From contig DHYT01000157.1 in NCBI GenBank assembly GCA_002415465.1, positions 1 through 9,649 on the forward strand: DNA of 9,649 bases, read 5' to 3'. Position 1 is the first letter of the stretch. Each line of letters opens with the position of its first letter. The position numbers were made by a program, and so were the translations under genes. The notes under the pieces are model-generated. The model was not told where the DNA came from. It did not search any database and saw only the letters and a list, made by a program, of their open reading frames with translations. Shown one piece after another: positions 6,508-9,649 of this stretch. The stretch is from Desulfobulbaceae bacterium UBA5123 (GTDB taxonomy: Bacteria; Desulfobacterota; Desulfobulbia; Desulfobulbales; UBA5123).

Positions 6508-7488
6508 TCAGGCGGCGCAGGTGCCTCCGACGAACGGCGCGGCCGGCGGGACCAGAAAGGGCAGAATCTTGTTGCCGGCGGCCTTGGTGGTGGTGATGAC
6601 CCGCTCCAGCACGGTGTTGTCCGCCGCCTGCTCGAGACGGACAAACCGCCAGCAGTCCGGATTGGTGGCGATGGCCTGCATCATCCGCAGATGCTGGGCA
6701 TGCCCGGCCTTGCTGGCGATGACATGCCCCATCAGCGGACATCCGAGCAGGGCCAGATCGCCGATCAGGTCGAGCACCTTGTGCCGGACAAATTCATCGG
6801 CGTAACGGAGCCCGTCCTTATTGAGCACCCCAAGCTGATCGACAACCACGGCATTATCAAGGGAGCCGCCCAGGGCATAGCCATGCGCCTTCAACTTCTT
6901 CACCTCGTCCATGAAACCGAAGGTGCGGGCCGAAGCGATCTCGCGGGCAAAGCTCTTGGGATTGACATCGATGGTATAGGTCTGCCGGCCGATCATCTCG
7001 TGGGCGAAATCTATCTCACAGGTCACCTTCAGGCCATCATGGGGAAGCACCCTGATCAGCTTGTCGCCGTCGCGGCAGACGATCTCCTTGACGATCTTCA
7101 GCACCCGCTTGGGCGCATTCTGACGCCGACGATGCACCTTCTGCAACAGATGGACAAACGGGCCGGCGCTGCCGTCCATGATCGGCACCTCGGCCCCGTC
7201 AAGCTCGACCACCGCGTTATCGACGCCGAGCCCGGCCAGCGCCCCGAGCAGATGCTCGGTGGTGGAGACAGCGGCCTCGTCCTGGGCGATGGTGGTGGCG
7301 AGACTGGTATCAACGACCTTGTTCATGAAGGCCGGCACCGAGGAGGAAACCCCGATGTCAAGCCGGACAAACCGGATACCGGTATCCACGGCGGCGGGCT
7401 TGATGGTCAGATTGACCGGCCGGCCAGAGTGCAGGCCGATACCCGCGAAGCTGATCTTTTTACGAATGGTATATTGAAAGAGTTCCAT
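6508..7488 (-). CDS. lpxC: UDP-3-O-acyl-N-acetylglucosamine deacetylase (LpxC)
   Basis: LpxC is a cytoplasmic zinc amidase that carries out the committed step of lipid A synthesis. The 326-residue protein starts MELFQYTIRKKISFAGIGLHSG, the usual LpxC N-terminus. Zinc ligands H79 (in TTEHLLGALAGL), H236 and D240 (in RHKVLDLIGDL) are present, as are catalytic E78 and H263 (in SKAGHAQH); the MDGSAGPF block is also conserved. The numbering matches E. coli LpxC within a few residues. The tail is somewhat longer than in E. coli. The frame stays open to 7557, but the family N-terminus supports the ATG at 7488; the Shine-Dalgarno (AGGGG) is rather distant. The gene lies after lpxK behind a 276-nt gap and ends in its own terminator. 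Here it is with lipid A genes rather than the cell-division cluster where it often sits. Confidence 0.97.
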   Translation of the reverse strand: MELFQYTIRKKISFAGIGLHSGRPVNLTIKPAAVDTGIRFVRLDIGVSSSVPAFMNKVVDTSLATTIAQDEAAVSTTEHLLGALAGLGVDNAVVELDGAEVPIMDGSAGPFVHLLQKVHRRRQNAPKRVLKIVKEIVCRDGDKLIRVLPHDGLKVTCEIDFAHEMIGRQTYTIDVNPKSFAREIASARTFGFMDEVKKLKAHGYALGGSLDNAVVVDQLGVLNKDGLRYADEFVRHKVLDLIGDLALLGCPLMGHVIASKAGHAQHLRMMQAIATNPDCWRFVRLEQAADNTVLERVITTTKAAGNKILPFLVPPAAPFVGGTCAA

Positions 7489-7530
7489 GTCCGGATCGTT
7501 TCCCCTGGAGATAATTGACAGAAGGCGGTG

Positions 7531-7545
7531 TCGCGCGCAGCGCGA
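7531..7545 (-). repeat. Small inverted repeat in the lpxC 5' leader
   Basis: TCGCGC and GCGCGA arms flank a three-base loop, about 43 nt before the lpxC start. The stem is all G-C except for one pair and could fold in the transcript. No function is known. Confidence 0.4.
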
Positions 7546-7568
7546 TGCAGTCCGCAACTGACGATCAA

Positions 7569-7596
7569 CTTATTGCAAAATTCACGCCACAGCCAA
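7569..7596 (-). promoter_or_regulatory. Possible promoter of lpxC
   Basis: On the minus strand TTGGCT (7596-7591, 4 of 6), a 16-nt spacer and AATAAG (7574-7569, 4 of 6), with an extended TG one base before the -10. Transcription would start about 73 nt before lpxC. The match is moderate only. Confidence 0.35.
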
Positions 7597-7650
7597 GGCA
7601 TTCTCCCGCCAGAAGCCTGCTTGCGCAGCCAACCCCGCAACATCAATGAC

Positions 7651-7683
7651 TTAAAAAGCGACCAGTTCGGAAGGCATCAACAT
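7651..7683 (-). CDS. Possible 10-codon leader ORF between lpxK and lpxC
   Basis: On the minus strand an ATG at 7683 opens the peptide MLMPSELVAF, ending with TAA at 7651. A full GGAGG lies at 7698-7694, ten nt upstream, better than the sites before lpxC or nadK. Nothing in the peptide points to an attenuation mechanism: there is no run of one amino acid. It may be chance, and it is reported only because the ribosome binding site is otherwise unexplained. Confidence 0.2.
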   Translation of the reverse strand: MLMPSELVAF

Positions 7684-7764
7684 GACAGGGCCGCCTCCTG
7701 TGTAAAAAAAAACACAGTCGTGGCCGCCGGCGGCGAGGAAACACACAGCAACCGGCCAGGAGAC

Positions 7765-8820
7765 TCAAAAAAACGACCCAAGCCGGTCAGCCAGGAAGAG
7801 GTCGAAATTATCTTCCATAAAAAGCTCCACCTTCAACGCAAGAACCGGAAAATCGCCGAAAAAGGGTTTCAGCTTGACGAAATCCTTCTCCGTGGTGATC
7901 AACCCTTGCGCGCCCTGCGTCTTGGCCCAGGCCGTCAGCGACTCGACGTCCTTGGCGGTGTATGGGTGATGATCCGGAAAGGCGCGGAAGGCGACAACCG
8001 TATATCCCTCCTTGACGAGGGTCTCCTTAAAGGAGAGGGGGGTGCCGATGCCGCAGAACCCGCACAGCTTGATCCGCTTTGCCTTGTCGGCCGGGTAAAC
8101 CTCGCGCCGGCCGCTCCCCAGCAGACAGACCGGAAGATATTCGCCGAAGAACACCGGCGCCTGGGGCGCCCGCTCCCGCAGGAATCGCTTGAAGGCCTGC
8201 GCCCGCTGCTCGGTACGGAAATCAACCCCGGTGAGGACGATGGCGTCCGCCCTTTGCAGAGCCCCGAACGGTTCACGCAACTCGCCGCCCGGAAACACCT
8301 TGGCCGCATCCAGCGACGACCGGATGTTGAACAGCACGATGTCAAGATCCCGCTGGAGAGCCAGATGCTGAAAGCCGTCATCCATGACGATGACGTCGGC
8401 GCCGGTCTCCCGGATCGCATGACGCGCCACCGCCACCCTGCGCGGACCGGTCAACACCGGCACCGACGGCATCGCATCGGCCAGCAGCCACGGCTCGTCA
8501 CCCGCCATGGCCGGCGTCATCGCGGGCCCATGACCGCTGGAGACAACATTGACCCGCCCACGCGCCTTGCCGCCGTAGCCACGGCTGACAACGGCCGGCC
8601 GCCGGCCATGCTCCAGGAGATGCCTGACGACACACATCACCAGCGGCGTCTTGCCCGTGCCGCCCATGGACAGGTTGCCGACACTGACCACCGGCACCGG
8701 CAACCGCGTCGAGGGCAGGACCCCATGCCGATACAGAAAGGCCCTGACCGTCATCACGAATCCGTACAACAACGAAAAAGGCCTCCCCAACGCAAACAGG
8801 CTGTCATGCCGGTTACTCAT
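7765..8820 (-). CDS. lpxK: Tetraacyldisaccharide 4'-kinase (LpxK)
   Basis: LpxK phosphorylates the 4' position of the lipid A disaccharide at the inner face of the inner membrane. The 351-residue protein has a hydrophobic N-terminal segment (SLLYGFVMTVRAFLY), then VSVGNLSMGGTGKTP, whose P-loop GGTGKT is at 53-58. It also has SRGYGG, GDEPWLLA, the DDGFQH motif (147-152) and the late CGIGTP and TTEKDFVKL motifs, in normal order and length. The ATG at 8820 is chosen because AGGGGGG lies five nt upstream; a GTG at 8835 would overlap the waaA stop. The start is 11 nt after the waaA stop, so the genes are co-transcribed. The product feeds WaaA, which adds Kdo to lipid IVA, so the pair encodes consecutive steps. 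Confidence 0.97.
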   Translation of the reverse strand: MSNRHDSLFALGRPFSLLYGFVMTVRAFLYRHGVLPSTRLPVPVVSVGNLSMGGTGKTPLVMCVVRHLLEHGRRPAVVSRGYGGKARGRVNVVSSGHGPAMTPAMAGDEPWLLADAMPSVPVLTGPRRVAVARHAIRETGADVIVMDDGFQHLALQRDLDIVLFNIRSSLDAAKVFPGGELREPFGALQRADAIVLTGVDFRTEQRAQAFKRFLRERAPQAPVFFGEYLPVCLLGSGRREVYPADKAKRIKLCGFCGIGTPLSFKETLVKEGYTVVAFRAFPDHHPYTAKDVESLTAWAKTQGAQGLITTEKDFVKLKPFFGDFPVLALKVELFMEDNFDLFLADRLGSFF

Positions 8821-8825
8821 CGCTT

Positions 8826-8832
8826 CCCCCCT
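8826..8832 (-). promoter_or_regulatory. Ribosome binding site fixing the lpxK start
   Basis: On the minus strand AGGGGGG overlaps the end of waaA and lies five nt before the ATG at 8820. This favours 8820 over the GTG at 8835. Confidence 0.6.
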
Positions 8833-9649
8833 CACGACGCGCCCATCAGAAGCTTCCGGATCAGTTCCACATGCCGGCCGGTGGCGCCCTGCTGTCTGGC
8901 GAGCAGGGCGACGGACTTCTCCCCCATCTGCCGCCGCAGGGAGGCATCGCCGAGCAGGGCCTTCAGCCGCAGATAGAGATCATCCTCGTCCGCCACCTCC
9001 AGCGCGCCGCCGGCCCGCACCAGATCATGGCTCACCTCTATGAAATCATCCATGTGCGGCCCGAACAGCACCGGCCTGGCAAAGGCGGCCGGCTCAAGGG
9101 GGTTGTGCCCGCCCTCGGGAATCAGGCTGCCGCCGACAAACGCCACCTCGCAGAGGCGGTATGCCCCGGACAATTCGCCGATGGTATCGAGCAGCAGTAC
9201 GGATGCCGACAAGCCGCCGCCGCCAAGGCTGCGCTGGGCGACGGCAAGCCCCTGCGCCTCGGCCATGCCGGCCAGCGCCTCGCCCCGCGACACCTGCCGG
9301 GGAGCCAGCAGGAGAAGCAGTTCCGGAAAATCGGCCAGCAGCCGCTTGTGAATCCGCAGGGCCATCTCATCCTCGACCCCATGGGTACTGCCGGCCGCCC
9401 ACACCAAACGCTGTTCCGGGATCCCGAAATCGGCGCGCTCGATTTCACCGCCAACCGGCTCCAGGCCGGCAGCCTCATACTTGAGATTGCCCAATGCCTT
9501 GACCGCCTCGGGGACAACGCCGATATGCACCATCCTCCTGACATCCTCCCGCGTCTGCATGCAGAGCGCGGCAAAGGAGTTGAACATCGGCCGGAAGAAA
9601 AGCCGCCAGCGGTAGTAGCGGGTGAAGGAACGGCGGGAAAACCCGCCGT
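8832..9649 (-). CDS. waaA: 3-deoxy-D-manno-octulosonic acid (Kdo) transferase, C-terminal part (cut by the right edge)
   Basis: WaaA (KdtA) transfers Kdo from CMP-Kdo to lipid IVA at the inner membrane. The frame stays open from the right edge to the TGA at 8832, giving 271 visible residues of a family that is usually about 425 long. The missing part is the N-terminal membrane anchor and acceptor domain. Before the internal ATG at 9587, residues such as RSFTRYYRWRLFFRP match the family, which shows that 9587 is not the start. Further support comes from ALGNLKYE, the AGSTHGVED segment, the LLLAPRQ segment and VAFVGGSLIPEGGHNPLEPA with VLFGPHMDDF, the GT30 donor-binding region. It is directly followed by lpxK. 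Confidence 0.95.
   Translation of the reverse strand, partial: GGFSRRSFTRYYRWRLFFRPMFNSFAALCMQTREDVRRMVHIGVVPEAVKALGNLKYEAAGLEPVGGEIERADFGIPEQRLVWAAGSTHGVEDEMALRIHKRLLADFPELLLLLAPRQVSRGEALAGMAEAQGLAVAQRSLGGGGLSASVLLLDTIGELSGAYRLCEVAFVGGSLIPEGGHNPLEPAAFARPVLFGPHMDDFIEVSHDLVRAGGALEVADEDDLYLRLKALLGDASLRRQMGEKSVALLARQQGATGRHVELIRKLLMGAS

Larger units (their letters stand above)
7489..7764 (-). promoter_or_regulatory. lpxK-lpxC intergenic region, the lpxC leader
   Basis: No convincing protein gene fills this 276-nt gap. On the minus strand, in order, it holds a 12-bp GC palindrome (7734-7723), a run of nine T (7712-7704) between CTGTGT and ACACAG arms, a 10-codon ORF with a good GGAGG, a possible promoter, and a small hairpin TCGCGC/GCGCGA (7545-7531). 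The GC palindrome and T-run could weakly end the lpxK transcript, but ten nt separate them, so this is not a classical terminator. Confidence 0.4.

Noticed and set aside
5527..7518. A 663-codon open frame on the plus strand opposite proC and lpxC
   Set aside because: It spans two well-defined minus-strand genes plus the terminator and promoter between them. Its translation is low-complexity and matches no family.
7407..7643. A minus-strand ORF of about 78 codons running from the lpxK-lpxC gap into lpxC in another frame
   Set aside because: About a third of it overlaps the conserved N-terminus of lpxC, it has no good ribosome binding site, and its translation matches nothing I recognise.
7528..8976. 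A 482-codon open frame on the plus strand opposite lpxK and the end of waaA
   Set aside because: It is a mirror frame of genuine lpxK and waaA, whose motifs are intact. Its Arg/His/Pro-rich translation is typical of antisense GC-rich DNA.
1..9649. Mobile elements, CRISPR arrays, tRNA or rRNA genes, phage or defence genes
   Set aside because: I looked on both strands for regularly spaced repeats, terminal inverted repeats beside transposase-like frames, and tRNA-like cores, and saw none. All larger frames are explained by housekeeping or regulatory genes.

Overview
This is an ordinary, GC-rich chromosomal window from a Gram-negative bacterium. Lipid A/Kdo genes (lpxC, lpxK, waaA), a type IV pilus retraction ATPase and an NtrC-type regulator show that it has an outer membrane and sigma-54-style signalling. 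The gene mix and protein style resemble Desulfobacterota (Desulfobulbus-like or related deltaproteobacterial lineages). That placement is inference from memory of the families, not a search result.

Layout. Bases 1-485 (minus) hold the N-terminal part of a PilT/PilU retraction ATPase that runs off the left edge. After an AT-rich divergent gap, the plus strand carries a PHP-domain phosphoesterase (683-1537), a single-domain response regulator (about 1616-2029), an NtrC-family activator (2170-3555), and a small envelope/stress pair, DUF948 and YtxH (3666-4055 and 4066-4452). A composite hairpin with 20-bp arms (4466-4523) separates these from the convergent minus-strand genes. Those genes, in transcription order from the right edge, are waaA (partial, 9649-8832), lpxK (8820-7765), lpxC (7488-6508), proC (6258-5419) and nadK (5413-4556).

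How the genes work together. waaA, lpxK and lpxC encode three steps of lipid A-Kdo2 synthesis: the committed deacetylation, the 4'-kinase and the Kdo transfer. waaA and lpxK are tightly linked (11-nt gap). lpxC sits behind a 276-nt leader and ends in a clear intrinsic terminator. proC (proline synthesis) and nadK (NADP supply, the cofactor ProC commonly uses) form a two-gene operon with a 5-nt gap and a probable promoter of their own. The two response regulators have no histidine kinase in the window.

No mobile element, CRISPR array, RNA gene or obvious foreign DNA was seen, and there is no convincing undescribed system. The observations worth a second look are regulatory: two operator-like inverted repeats near the regulators and the DUF948 promoter, the composite terminator, and the lpxC leader.
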